A DNA stretch of 64,000 nucleotides from Timema cristinae. Lineage: Eukaryota; Arthropoda; Insecta; Phasmatodea; Timematidae. A program made the position numbers and the translations under genes. This document shows, piece by piece, positions 1 to 12,977 of this stretch (positions are counted from its first letter, which is position 1; every line of letters starts with the position of its first letter). The notes beneath the pieces were generated by a model that saw only the letters and a program-made list of their open reading frames with translations, was not told where the DNA came from and searched no databases. Where the stretch lies: contig JBCFYV010003508.1 in NCBI GenBank assembly GCA_039000515.1, forward strand, positions 50,753,514 to 50,817,513. The letters run 5' to 3'.

Positions 1-1886
1 TCCTGGTTTGCCAATAGATCAAAATAACGCGATCCCTAAAATCTGATAAGTAGAGTAGAAAATATAAACGTGGTTTTTAGATTATTTTGAAAATACACAA
101 ATCAATCATTACTTTTAAAACTATACGTGTGATCAATTCCATTCAGGTTGTACGACAAACCATTGCAATTATTTTCGTTAAATAATTAGTCATAGTTAAT
201 TTATCATATCCAGGTGACTTTTATACATTTTTAGGAGGAATGTTATTCATGATTATTAACCTACGTAGTTCCCCCCTCCCCCCAAACTGTGGGTGGCGTG
301 TTTGGAATACCTTCTTCTGATACAACAGAATATTATATCCTTTGTTGGGGCATCTATCCTTCATATATTCAACTATTTTCTTCTAATTAATATCAAAAGA
401 ATAATAGTAATATTAAAATTATAATTAAAATGTCAGGAATGTAGTCGATTCATTTTGAATGAGTTTTCCTAAATATTATGAAGAAAAACATTGTTGGAAT
501 TTTTTAATTTTATCTGTAAAAATACATTTCATACAGAATTGGCCTTGGTTCATTTTTCAAAAATGAATGCTGGGATTTTAGAAGGTAACAATTTTATTTT
601 GGTTTTACAAATACCCGTATATGGCTGAGTGGATAAAGTAATCAACAACTCTGGGTGATCTTAACTAGGTTCGGGTGACCTTAACTGGGTGCCTGTGGTG
701 TGCTAGTAAGTACATTTTGGTGTGTACAGTCATATTCAGAAAGCGATACACTTTTATAACAGTTACATCATTTAACGTACTAAATTAATTTTAATATATT
801 TGTACATAAAGTGAAGTGAACAGAAACTGTCACTTTTGATAGATGATATTATCCCCTATAAAATAATAATTATCATAGTAATTATCAGTGTAGGGATCAA
901 AAACATATTTTTATATTTCTGCCGTTTCTTTCTTCACTAATCCATAAATTATATAACTCACATCTTCTTTATTAACAGTTAATAGCTATCTAGGACCGAG
1001 TGTGCGGTGCTACACTTTTAGTTTAAGTTTATTTTTAAGTTATGGGCTGGTATTATTTCCTATTTGCAAAGTAAGTATCAAATACACAATTTGGAAATAT
1101 GTTTTACAAATAGATTATGTCATGGAATTAGCAGTGCATAAATGTTAGAGTAAATTACTGATAGGAGAAAGTTTATGTAATAAATTAAAAATACAAATTA
1201 ATTAGCAAATCATAATTAATAAAATATATATATGTTCTATCAATAACAACACTTTTACAATATTAATCTATTTAGTGCAGAGAAAAATCAAGCTTAAATT
1301 ACAATTTACTAACATATATTTACATTATAAATTATAAATATTCTTTAAAAAAATGCAATTTCAGATATAAACTAATTTAAAGTGATTTACTTCATTTTAT
1401 TTTGAACGTACAAAATTCACCCACACAAATTTAAATGAAAAAAATATATATCCCCAAGATGTAATTTTTAAAGTTTGGCCTAAGCCGGAGTTAAACCGAA
1501 AATTATTTACAACGTTCTCTGTAGGACTGATAGTATCGTAACTTTACTACCCCTGATTAATAACTTTACAGGCCTGCAAACATTAAAACATGGACCTTAA
1601 CAAAAACGTTATTGGTATTTTCATTAGAGGCTTAATATTTCATAATTAAACTCAACAATTTGCTTTAGTTTAACAGTTTGCCTTTTATTTCACATATTAT
1701 GGATATTGTTTCATGACAAAACTTTTCTTTTTTTTTATAATCGAGGATGGTTTGCAGAATGATGGAAATAGCTTTTGAATACCAAAAATATTAAATAAAG
1801 TGAGTCTTACAAACCGGTTGTACACTGCCATTGTATAAATGAGAGATTATATTCGTAATATTTTACTATAACTACTTCCAGGACTA

Positions 1887-3035
1887 CGGTAGAAGTAGAA
1901 CAAACTAAACTCGGATGTCACTGGTTTATTAGAGCTCGGTAGAAGTAGAACAAACTAAACTCGGATGTCGCTGGTTTATTAGAGCTCGGTAGAAGTAGAA
2001 CAAACTAAACTCGGATGTCGCTGGTTTATTAGAGCTCGGTAGAAGTAGAACAAACTAAACTCGGATGTCGCTGGTTTATTAGAGCTCGGTAGAAGTAGAA
2101 CAAACTAAACTCGGATGTCGCTGGTTTATTAGAGCTCGGTAGAAGTAGAACAAACTAAACTCGGATGTCGCTGGTTTATTAGAGCTCGGTAGAAGTAGAA
2201 CAAACTAAACTCGGATGTCGCTGGTTTATTAGAGCTCGGTAGAAGTAGAACAAACTAAACTCGGATGTCGCTGGTTTATTAGAGCTTGGTAGAAGTAGAA
2301 CAAACTAAACTCGGATGTCGCTGGTTTATTAGAGCTCGGTAGAAGTAGAACAAACTAAACTCGGATGTCGCTGGTTTATTAGAGCTCGGTAGAAGTAGAA
2401 CAAACTAAACTCGGATGTCGCGGGTTTATTAGAGCTCGGTAGAAGTAGAACAAACTAAACTCGGATGTCGCTGGTTTATTAGAGCTCGGTAGAAGTAGAA
2501 CAAACTAAACTCGGATGTCGCGGGTTTATTAGAGCTCGGTAGAAGTAGAACAAACTAAACTCGGATGTCGCTGGTTTATTAGAGCTTGGTAGAAGTAGAA
2601 CAAACTAAACTCGGATGTCGCTGGTTTATTAGAGCTCGGTAGAAGTAGAACAAACTAAACTCGGATGTCGCTGGTTTATTAGAGCTTGGTAGAAGTAGAA
2701 CAAACTAAACTCGGATGTCGCTGGTTTATTAGAGCTCGGTAGAAGTAGAACAAACTAAACTCGGATGTCGCTGGTTTATTAGAGCTCGGTAGAAGTAGAA
2801 CAAACTAAACTCGGATGTCGCTGGTTTATTAGAGCTTGGTAGAAGTAGAACAAACTAAACTCGGATGTCGCTGGTTTATTAGAGCTTGGTAGAAGTAGAA
2901 CAAACTAAACTCGGATGTCGCTGGTTTATTAGAGCTCGGTAGAAGTAGAACAAACTAAACTCGGATGTCGCGGTTTATTAGAGCTCGGTAGAAGTAGAAC
3001 AAACTAAACTCGGATGTCGCTGGTTTATTAGAGTT
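1887..3035. repeat. 50-bp minisatellite, about 23 copies
   Basis: A 50-bp unit containing GGTAGAAGTAGAACAAAC and CGGATGTCGCTGG repeats head to tail. Most copies are identical. Recurrent variants are AGCTCGG/AGCTTGG and GTCGCTGG/GTCGCGGG, plus one single-base deletion near 2971. The period is not a multiple of three and no open frame spans it. It lies in the intron downstream of the Ig2 second-half exon. Confidence 0.97.
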
Positions 3036-4175
3036 CGATGCTCGGAACCTTTCACTTTAGTTGGATAATTTAAACCTACGTTTTCATTACTAATTACAAT
3101 CCACTAATTAAGATGCTCATTATGTTTTCTTTATCGCGCTATTCATCTCATACAGATAATACCAGTACATGATATGTTGACTAATAGAATGCCAATTGTG
3201 ACTATCAACAACCAGCTTGGTTGATATTCAGTGGACTTAGTTTCAAAGTACCCTTAAGAGCTTAACTGATTTAACTTGAAATATTTTAAAATAAGATTCT
3301 GTGAAGTTAGGTCTTGTGGAGTTACGTTTGGTAGAGTTAGGTCCGGAGAAATTAGTTCACCTTAACTTAAACTATTTTACTCATCCAATGTTGATTTTGT
3401 CGGGTAAGTTGAAGTTGGTTAGTTTTGGCGCAATATACAGTTAAAACATATCCAGATTGTATCCGCCATGAGACTGGCTCGTTAGCTATTAGTAATAATT
3501 CACAATCTATAATAGTAAATATAAAATATAGTTTAGGTAACTACGATTAGTTTAAAGTTACAAGACTAGCTTATTTAGTTTATTTTCGTCGTTTTTTATA
3601 TTTCTCATATAAAAAAGTCTCAAATTAATTTCACTTTTTATTAATTCTGGTTTAACTTATCACATCATAAAAAGTTTAAATGTATTTCAAAATGTTTGTG
3701 AAATGTTGGTGGAAAGCAATAATTTTATTTTATTGACGTTTGTAATGTGAAGAACAAAAATAGAACACAACGATTTTCAAAACTGTAAGCTAAGTAAGTT
3801 TTTTAAATCATGCTGAGTAATACATGAATCTATTTTAAACAATAGTACAAAATGTTCAAATTAAGATTAATAAGATAAAACCAACATAGGTGGACAGGCG
3901 GACCAAATGTCACTCACATCTTGTAAGGTTTGTATCTGATGGATAGTTTGGGGATTGCTTTCAGCCAGTTTACATGTTATCCTTAAAAAAAAGGTGCTAT
4001 CATTATTCGCTACAAATGCCAGTGAATTTACCATAAATCATCATTAAGTCATTCATATATAATTGGAACAATTACCATTTGTGTATATCGGACAGGTATT
4101 GAAGGTGCGCACAGAACAAAACCAGGTGTTCGCGAGACCAACGTCCACACGACATGTTTTAAATAATGAAGTCAT

Positions 4176-4233
4176 GTTCGCCTGTAGTTCGCCTGTAGTT
4201 CACCTGTAGTTCGCCTGTAGCTCACCTGTAGTT
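4176..4233. repeat. Short 12-bp tandem repeat, about 5 copies
   Basis: The unit TTCGCCTGTAG (with TTCACC and CTCACC variants) repeats about five times. It is intronic, with no other feature attached. Confidence 0.85.
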
Positions 4234-5065
4234 AGTCAGCAGTTTGAAAAATGTCAACATCATCCACTGAGGAAGATGATGTAATTTAGTACATACTGAC
4301 ATTGTCAGTTTTTCGTTTGGTCAGTCCTATCTATCAATCTAGACAAACATGAGAAATATACCATTCTTAAACAATTCACAGATTGAAGAAAGGATTTAAC
4401 CTAAAACACATATTTACTAATTATTGAAGAGAGTCCATTCTGGAATTGTTTATATTTGTTATTAGGGACCTGTTTTATAAAACTACAAGTTTACAATCAC
4501 ATTTATAATCTTAGAGGAGGGTTACTCTAAAATTAAATATTACAAGTTAGTGTTTTATAATTATAAATAAAAATGGGCCTGTAAATAAACTAGTTTCACT
4601 TGTAACTATAAAGTATAATGACAAAGAGAGTGATATTAAGATGTGATGTAAGGGGACTATATTGATAGGCGGAAATTAGCTAAAAGTTAACTTTATAATT
4701 TAGTTTGTCATAATTTAAGACAAACGGTGATAAATATTTACAGAAATTATCATCTCTTTCTGGTAAAAGCTCCTCAATTTTGATTGACCTCATTGGGAAG
4801 CATTCATTTAATAATATGATAGAGACGAGATTAAGTTTAATTTTGAAAATATGTGTCCATATCCTCTTCCAGTGTCTTGTCGAAGAATGTGTTAACTCGA
4901 TGTTCAATCGGTTGTACATTTTAACAAAAGTGAGCTATTATTAAAAATATGATACAAGATTATTTGTGTAAACACACCCAGTAAATTTGTTCTTCCCTAG
5001 CATCTTATGTTCTACATCAGTCAGTGAATCAGGTGAAAGGTAGAAGGTAGATGTTGCTACTCTAC

Positions 5066-5212
5066 CTGTAAGTCTCACGTTGGCCTGTGAGCTGACGACC
5101 ACTTGTCTCGTGAGACGATGCATGGTCCTACACCGGTACGAGGGAAACTGGTCGCTGAACTCCACATTGTGCACCAGTAGCTCTCCTGTTGGCAGTAAGT
5201 GGAACTTGCCAT
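5066..5212 (-). CDS. Dscam2: Dscam-like receptor: second half of Ig domain 2 (internal exon)
   Basis: This 147-nt exon (48 full codons plus a split codon at each end) encodes the C-terminal half of the second Ig domain of a Dscam-type neuronal adhesion receptor. The translation starts GKFHLLPTGELLVHN and continues through the Ig signature PSYRCRT, whose Cys (exon residue 27) is the second disulfide cysteine. It ends with VVVSSQANVRLT. The acceptor reads TGTTGTTTCAG then AT. The donor reads ACAG then GTAGAG, a weaker site. Both junctions are phase 1, matching the 28-kb exon: the joining codon becomes GAT (Asp). Splitting Ig2 over two exons is the arrangement known for insect Dscam genes (exons 4 and 5). 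Family assignment is firm. The Dscam2 paralogue call rests on remembered family wording, not on an alignment. Confidence 0.9.
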
Positions 5213-5282
5213 CTGAAACAACAGTCGAGCACTGAGAGTACGTTTTGATAGCTATGGTCGATAAACACACATTACATTCATT

Positions 5283-5465
5283 GATCGATAGTTAAGTCGA
5301 CCCTGTGCTCGCCTCAAGACCAGATGTTCGTGGGTTCAAACCCAGCCGATGGATTTTCCTTGGGCAATAAAAATCCGTAGCACAACTTCCTTCGCATGGG
5401 AGGTAAAGCCGTCGATCCTATGTCAATTGTGACTTGTAAAATAACCTGTAAAGTATGTAAGAATA
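5283..5465 (+). mobile_element. tRNA-like SINE copy (family D)
   Basis: A B-box-like stretch GTGGGTTCAAACCCAGCC follows a degenerate tRNA-like head (CTGTGCTCGCCTCAAG). A non-tRNA body ends near GTAAAGTATGTAAG. It sits about 70 bp upstream (gene sense) of the Ig2 second-half acceptor. Only one copy is visible in the window, so the family call is an inference. Confidence 0.45.
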
Positions 5466-7029
5466 CCTTTTCCGGCAATGGTAGGCCCGTTCACTCTCGC
5501 TCATAGAAATTCTCGTGTGCTGATATAATCAGTCGGTTCAGAAATTAGGTACACATTAAATACCTTGGATAAATGTTTTTTAAATAATGAGTAAAATTAC
5601 CTTGATGGATTATACGAGTACTATGTGGTAGCTTATAGGATAACGCCATAGATTATTATTGGTCAAAATAAGATTGGTCCCTTTCAGATTAAACGAAGTA
5701 TAAATTTAACACAAGGAATACTTAGGTCTTGAATCTAGGCCGGTAGAAATAGGCAATTAAAAATAAACTATATTACCAATTAAGTGGAGGGAAACAGTGC
5801 TATTGAGAACCTACCCACTGCAAGCACCTGGAGTCTGATCTTACTGGCAGTAGGTTAGTACTACAGTACAGTAGGTTAGTACTACAGTACAGTTTTAAAT
5901 AATGTAATCCTTGATACCAGACTGATGGAGAAAAATAATCTTGTTAGTAATAATTTAGCGGGAAGATTACAGGTACATGTTTGTGTGAAATAAATACAAG
6001 TGGGAGTACAATTGAGAATTAACTTGAACAACTTTGAAAGAATCGAATACGATAAAAGTGCTACAAATTAATCTTGTGATATTTACATGATAAAAAATAA
6101 CCAATTAATCAATCTAATTATAGAGGAATATAATCATTTTGAGTATACGCACTGTTAGAATGAAGTTAAAGAAATGTAATGTTCTATTCTGATAAAATAG
6201 TTATTAGCTACCCGTTTCAGTGGTCACATGGTCTAAACGTCAAGTGCATTCCTTCTGGTTTGTCTGTGACGAGAGGTTTGGAGATTTACTATCGGCTGGC
6301 TGAACTAGAAGTGGTTTTTCATGAATGGCTCCCTATTCTTCAACCAAGATAATGCGAGTACATTTCCTCTAAATTCTACCACTCTCACCCTTACCATAAC
6401 AGGAAACAATGGTGCTTAAGGCCAACTAAAGAACGTTCTAGTTAAAATAAGGATAGCAAAACAAATTTGTTGTTGAAAACGTTATTTGAACAGATAAAGA
6501 AAGAAATAACGGAAGCAAAGGCGCTGAAAAAAAAATGTTGGTCAGAAATAACAGGCATACGAGTATATGCTAAAATTTAAAACAAATTATATTTTTATAT
6601 TTTAAAAATAGAAGACCAAGTAATAGATAAATAATAAAGGTTCAGAGAGATAAAAGGAATGGCTTCTCAGAATATCTAAAGGCAGGGAGAAAGAATGACC
6701 ATAACTCCGGGAGACAGAGAGATCAGCTGTTCTGTGTGGCGCTGGTTGCCATGCTGTGTAATATCAGGGGTAGCGATGAGTATGGGACACATCCATCGCC
6801 TAGGAACGACTGCTGACGTCATAGACCGCTTGCAAGTTGGAGTGGATCCATCAATTAATCAGGTATTCGCTGGAGTGTTGGTAGTATGACTAATATCTCG
6901 TGTTTAGAGACTTGACCTGCATCAATACGAGTATTAGACTAACGTTTAGCTACCATCAGCGCAACTAATATTGTCAAGAGAGAGCCTGGTTTGGTTGTTT
7001 AACTTAGTACGTTCAGTACAAATGTTAGT

Positions 7030-7190
7030 GACGACATACTGACACATTGGGAAAGACCAGGCTTTGAATCTCGGCCATGTGAACTGAGGTGGGCTTTTTT
7101 CATAGATTATTTACCACTCTCCTTTTATGCAAATATGGGCACATTTATTATTAATTCTACCTCCTCCATCCCTATTATTTAAGTTTAAGA
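7030..7190 (+). mobile_element. Degraded tRNA-SINE fragment (family B)
   Basis: It contains GGCTTTGAATCTCGGCC, a decayed B-box, followed by the family-B body (GGTGGGCTTTTT, then CTCTCCTTTTATGCAAATATGGG). This resembles the better copies at 29485 and 17042. Confidence 0.5.
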
Positions 7191-8759
7191 GCCGATCTTA
7201 AGACCAATTAGTCGATATATCAGATACAAGACTACTTTCGAACCAGAAAACCTATAGAAGTATGAAGTTTCACTTTATTCACTTGATAACGGGGACATTG
7301 AAATGAGTTTAATAGTTCATTTTAAAACAAATTATTCATCCATTCTGTTGTATTTTTAATGGAGGTAAAATGGGCCAATTGGTATTAACTTAATTATAGT
7401 TTTAGAATAATATAAAAAAAACCACACCACAATGTGACGTCTGGTTCGAACCACATTACCTACCTAAGTCAGGTGTTACCCAGGGGTAAGTAGGTCCATA
7501 GTCAGAATGGGTAGTAGGATATGGCAAACAAATTCCACCCCTCTCCTTCCCCCGACTTTCTTACCTCATGAAATCTACAATTTGTCCCCAAAGAGATACA
7601 AAACAAGTGCTAAGTAAAACTCTCCAACGACCTTTACCATGGCTGAGGTCATTCACGTGTTCAAAACTTGAACAATATGTGTTCAAATTGTATATATTAA
7701 CACGCCAGTCATTAACTAACGGCTTGATATGAGGAGGTCTGAAGGAGGAGGCAGATTAAGTTCCTCCACATCAGCATAGAGAGAGGTTGAGAAAACAACA
7801 GTAGCTAAATCAATAATACAACATATTTTCCGGAGGAAGATATTTCGACTATAGATATTTGATCATTTAAAAGATATAGCTTTAAAATACCTTAATGTTT
7901 TTATCATTTGACCTAGACATATAATTAATTAGCTTTAGTTAACGAAATAGTCCTAAACACATTGCAATATAATATTATTGAATGATACGATTTATTGGAA
8001 AATTTATATTTATTTATACATTTATTTTGTCAATACAACATGTAGTAAAACATTTAAAACTTAATTTATTAATAAAAATGCCGAGTCTTGTCTAACTAGA
8101 TATAAATAAATATAAATTGAGTTGATATGTATTTTAAACTTCATGTAGTTTTTCAGTAAGTTTTAATATGTGGTTGTTCTTTAAACAATCAGTAATTTAA
8201 TAATTGAAATCTAGTTTAGGTTATGCAGTAAATACTAAGATAATTGTGATTGAGATTGTTTAAAAATCACACACATCTAGACGTTGTAATCAATCAGTAC
8301 TTCAACTTGAAATAAGGTTTTGTTTATGCGATGATGTTGATGTGTAATTAACAAACAATAAACGGTAGTTTTATATAAAAAGTTATGTTTGACATATAGA
8401 ACTCAATATACGAGAGCCATGTGCTAGATTGTTGTCCAAGTAGAGTTTCTAACAAACTGTACTGTAAAGTACACTTCAGACCCTCTGATACAGCTGGGAC
8501 ATGAAGCAGACTTAACCTAAATTGTCAACGAACGGTAAGAGGTAGAACAAGACCCTCTGATATGGTCAGTGTTGCGTTAATAAGCCGAGAGAGACTGCTG
8601 AAGTCTATCGGTCGATGTCTGAGGAATCTTCTGTTGAGACTTTGAAGAGGACGACCGGATGGCTCTGTGGGCGGTAGCTTAATTACACGGGACTGAGCTT
8701 TCAGGAGAACTTGCCGGTTTAGACGCTTCAAGGGTGCTACGAGATGCTATCAAGAGCAG

Positions 8760-10147
8760 GGGCTCACGGGAGGTAGACCACGAGGATAGCACAGCAAAGT
8801 AACTGGGCTCACGGGAGGTAGACCACGAGGATAGCACAGCAAAGTAACTGGGCTCACGGGAGGTAGACTACGAGGATAGCACAACAAAGTAACTGGGCTC
8901 ACGGGAGGTAGACCACGAGGATAGCACAGCAAAGTAACTGGGCTCACGGGAGGTAGACTACGAGGATAGCACAACAAAGTAACTGGGCTCACGGGAGATA
9001 GACTACGAGGATAGCACAGCAAAGTAACTGGGCTCACGGGAGGTAGACTACGAGGATAGCACAGCAAAGTAACTGGGCTCACGGGAGGTAGACTAGGATA
9101 GCACAACAAAGTAACTGGGCTCACGGGAGGTAGACCACGAGGATAGCACAGCAAAGTAACTGGGCTCACGGGAGGTAGACTACGAGGATAGCACAACAAA
9201 GTAACTGGGCTCACGGGAGGTAGACTACGAGGATAGCACAGCAAAGTAACTGGGCTCACGGGAGGTAGACTACGAGGATAGCACAACAAAGTAACTGGGC
9301 TCACGGGAGGTAGACTACGAGGATAGCACAGCAAAGTAACTGGGCTCACGGGAGGTAGACTACGAGGATAGCACAACAAAGTAACTGGGCTCACGGGAGG
9401 TAGACTACGAGGACAGCACAACAAAGTAACTGGGCTCACGGGAGGTAGACTACGAGGATAGCACAACAAAGTAACTGGGCTCACGGGAGGTAGACTACGA
9501 GGATAGCACAGCAAAGTAACTGGGCTCACGGGAGGTAGACTACGAGGATAGCACAACAAAGTAACTGGGCTCACGGGAGGTAGACTACGAGGATAGCACA
9601 GCAAAGTAACTGGGCTCACGGGAGGTAGACGAGGATAGCACAACAAAGTAACTGGGCTCACGGGAGGTAGACTACGAGGATAGCACAACAAAGTAACTGG
9701 GCTCACGGGAGGTAGACTACGAGGATAGCACAGCAAAGTAACTGGGCTCACGGGAGGTAGACTACGAGGACAGCACAACAAAGTAACTGGGCTCACGGGA
9801 GGTAGACTACGAGTATAGCACAGCAAAGTAACTGGGCTCACGGGAGGTAGACTACGAGGGTAGCACAGCAAAGTAACTGGGCTCACGGGAGGTAGACTAC
9901 GAGGACAGCACAACAAAGTAACTGGGCTCACTAGAGGTAGACTACGAGGATAGCACAGCAAAGTAACTGGGCTCACGGGAGGTAGACTACGAGGATAGCA
10001 CAACAAAGTAACTGGGCTCACGGGAGGTAGACTACGAGGATAGCACAGCAAAGTAACTGGGCTCACGGGAGGTAGACCACGAGGATAGCACAGCAAAGTA
10101 ACTGGGCTCACGGGAGGTAGACTACGAGGACAGCACAACAAAGTAAC
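8760..10147. repeat. 45-bp minisatellite, about 31 copies
   Basis: The unit begins GGGCTCACGGGAGGTAGA and ends CAACAAAGTAACT. Common alternates are CACAGCAAAG/CACAACAAAG, GACCACGAGG/GACTACGAGG and GATAGC/GACAGC. Two copies are shortened (near 9090 and 9630). Because 45 is a multiple of three, a long minus-strand frame is open through it, but the product is a pure repeat with no domain. It shares period and approximate copy number with the splice-site array at 26.6-28.0 kb. Confidence 0.96.
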
Positions 10148-12251
10148 AGCTTGTAATCCGGTTTTAACAGGAACAGCCTTTTAGAAAATACTGGCTTTTG
10201 GTTGCTGGTAACATTGACTTGAGTTTGAATTTGTGAAAGAAGATCTAGTTTGTTTTAACATCCTATCAAAATTGGACTATACGTTTAATTTTTCAAGCTG
10301 AAGCCTTATTGAAACTATTTTATATGACGTTTGGATATATTGCTATTATTTACGCCGAGGGACTAGAGATGAGTAGGGTACAATTGAAAGAAAATGTAGC
10401 CCTGTCCACGTAAAGAGAGAGGGCTGAATAATTTTAACAAAACTCGACATTACTTCAACCGGGAGTTAAGCCCTAACCTCTCGATTAATGTAAAGCTAGG
10501 CTAGTCTCGCTTTATGCTTAGACCACGTCGCCACCGATGCATCCTATAGTAATTATATAGTCTGCTTGTCCCCATTAAATTTAAAACGCCAATTAAACAT
10601 GAAATATACATTTTGGGAACCAAAATACATAATGTACTACAATTTAAATTAATTTTATTATTATTATTGTTAAGAGTATGTTTCCAACTTCTTGAGAGTT
10701 TGTAATGTCTAAGTAAGAACCAAAATAATTTGTATTTTACAAAAAACATTGATGTATTAGAATTTTATGTTGGGATTTATTTTATTTGGTTGAATAAAAT
10801 AGTCCGTAAGAGAAATTAACAAACAAACGAAGGTACTGAAAGGAACAAAATACAAATAAAACGTCAATAATTCCTGTTGTCTGTCTCATAATAGACCATA
10901 GAGGTTGAGGTCCTATCTCACCCAGTGCGCTGAGATTGTCTTAATATTTAATATTTCAATTCCACTCTCTCTTCATGCTTATGTGGAGGCATCTTCTCTA
11001 ATCTGGCCTACTCAATCAATGTCTGAACAATAACCTTGGGGACAGACCCAGGAAAATATAATACATACAGTTACCACTATTGTTTTTACAAATTAAATTA
11101 TAGACTATCAAAATTGAATCAAAATGTAATTTAGTTTAAATGGAAACACGAGTATAAGCTCATGTAAGATTCAAAGTATTTTGGTAAAACTGGCATCTTT
11201 TAGAAATTGATAAAAATAAAACTCGAGCCATATGAATATCAACCAACTCAAAAACATAAACCTAGATTATTTTAATATATTTTACACTGTTATTTAAATA
11301 TACCTTGTGTTTTAAAATGGTTAGCATGATGGTTCCTAAGATGACCTTATAACCGTCGTAACAATGTTCGACAAAACAAAATAGGAAGGTTTGGGGTCAA
11401 GTGGGGAGGGAAAGGTTCCACCTCTCTAGCAGCAAACTGTTTACTTACTCTAAGTTCTGGAACTAAACGTTATGGTTGGTTTGTCTCACTAAGGTATCAG
11501 GTAGAAAGGTTTCAAGCTGCTGCTATTTGAGAGTCGACTCACTCCTACACAAATAAAACTTGTAAATTTAACCAACAGTATCTTCGTTTAGTAGATGACA
11601 TTTTCAAACACGCATTTAAGATTTGGCCCTCCATTTTCAACATGACGGTTGTGCAAAGTTACGGCACAGTAGTTCCCCAAAGATCTGGTGGCTTCCCCAA
11701 TTATTCGGGTCGTAGCTTTTCTACAGAGAGGCCTGCCAGAGCCAGAACACTGCCCCCCCCCCCCCTACATTTCCTCTCTCTGTGCGTCCCTCCCTTCCTC
11801 TACTCGAGGGAGGACCCACATGGAGAGATCCGTCAATTGGCAGAGTGGAGGATGGTCGGACCCAGACAGGACATACCCCCCCCCCCCCCACCTAGCTCCA
11901 CTCCTATTATTACATGTCGGCGATATTTCAACAGGGTTTAATTAAACGTTTCTGTCCAGGCCATATCGATCACTTGAAAGGACAGACGTTAGCCCTCCCT
12001 CTGTCTCTTTGCGGACTTGCCTGATTCCATCCCTCTCTTAAGGGTGCGCTTGAACTAAATCAGATTAATCATTTAATTTAATTCGATCAAAAGTTAGTTC
12101 CAAACTGATTTTTAAAACGGGCGGCGCATATTAGTAATACATATATCTGTTTATAGGTGTCATTGAAATGTATCATTCCAATATTTCAAATCACAAGATT
12201 TTATGGAAATATAATATTTTCTTTTAAAAACAACTTGATATTTTGAGGGAT

Positions 12252-12507
12252 GTAGACTAAAATAACTAAAATATTGCTCCAGTAGCAACAGAGTTTAGTG
12301 TTATTCACCTGGTGATATCAACAGTTGTTGAATATCTGTCATGATCATGGCGGCATTGAGTGAAAACTTTCTTAATGAAGAGTAAAACTTGTCATTCAAT
12401 TCCAGGACACCCTCGACAGATATTCAACAAATGTTGATATCACCAAGTGAAGGAAATTAAACTATATAGTTATGTTGGAGCAATATTTGATTTCTTTTGA
12501 CTAAAAA
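12252..12507. mobile_element. Hairpin MITE with long terminal inverted repeats
   Basis: The left arm (about 12252-12341) and right arm (about 12413-12507) are reverse complements with scattered mismatches. The best part is a 37-bp match with three differences around GGTGATATCAACA and TTGAATATCTGTC. The outer arms also match (AAATATTGCTCC against GGAGCAATATTT). The loop of about 70 bp has no coding content. This is the build of a non-autonomous DNA transposon. Target-site duplications are not obvious. Confidence 0.75.
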
Positions 12508-12977
12508 TATGTTTCATATAAAAAGGGCGAGATAGAGGCCCTTTACTTGCACCCTCAAACCCTCCCCCCCCTTAATAACCACTAACTCCGAGTCACCAAC
12601 GGATGTGTTTCTGAAAGCGCCGATGATCCCACACGTCCATGACAGACTCTGTAAACCGTGAATGAAGAAGGAGATGATTCCTATGAGCTCAGGGGAATAA
12701 CTTTGGTGCTAGTCTTAAGGCCCCGGGTTCGACTCACGTTTCTATGTGTCATATCCAACTATATCTAACTCATTTTATAGCAATATTATTTCAAACAAGT
12801 GTCTTAATCGATTTATCTTATTTGATTTTAACCATAAACCAGTTCAAGGAATAATGAAAGTAGCAGAAACTGGACTGAAAGGACCTGTTTATGAGGACAT
12901 TATGTGTGGAGTTCAATGTTTTATTATTAATATTGCTACTAAGACCTCTGAGACTGAACCAAAGTAGATCACTTCCT

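Larger units (their letters stand above)
1..5065 (-). other. Dscam2: Intron after the Ig2 second-half exon (partial)
   Basis: This stretch lies downstream (minus-strand sense) of the donor site at 5065-5064 and runs off the window. It is AT-rich and holds a 50-bp minisatellite (1887-3035) and a 12-bp tandem repeat (about 4176-4233). I found no further Ig exon here on either strand, so the Ig3 exon must lie beyond base 1. Positions 1-1886 and 3036-4175 show only AT-rich sequence with no feature I can name. Confidence 0.75.

Noticed and set aside
6695..6889. 64-residue plus-strand frame in slightly GC-richer sequence
   Set aside because: No domain, no splice-site support and ordinary composition; such a frame is expected by chance.
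8750..10141. Long minus-strand open frame of about 460 codons
   Set aside because: It is only a 15-residue repeat from the 45-bp minisatellite. Openness follows from a period divisible by three, and there is no unique sequence or domain.
11642..11945. Two overlapping plus-strand proline-rich frames
   Set aside because: The prolines come from poly(C) tracts and both frames are open for the same reason; no domain.
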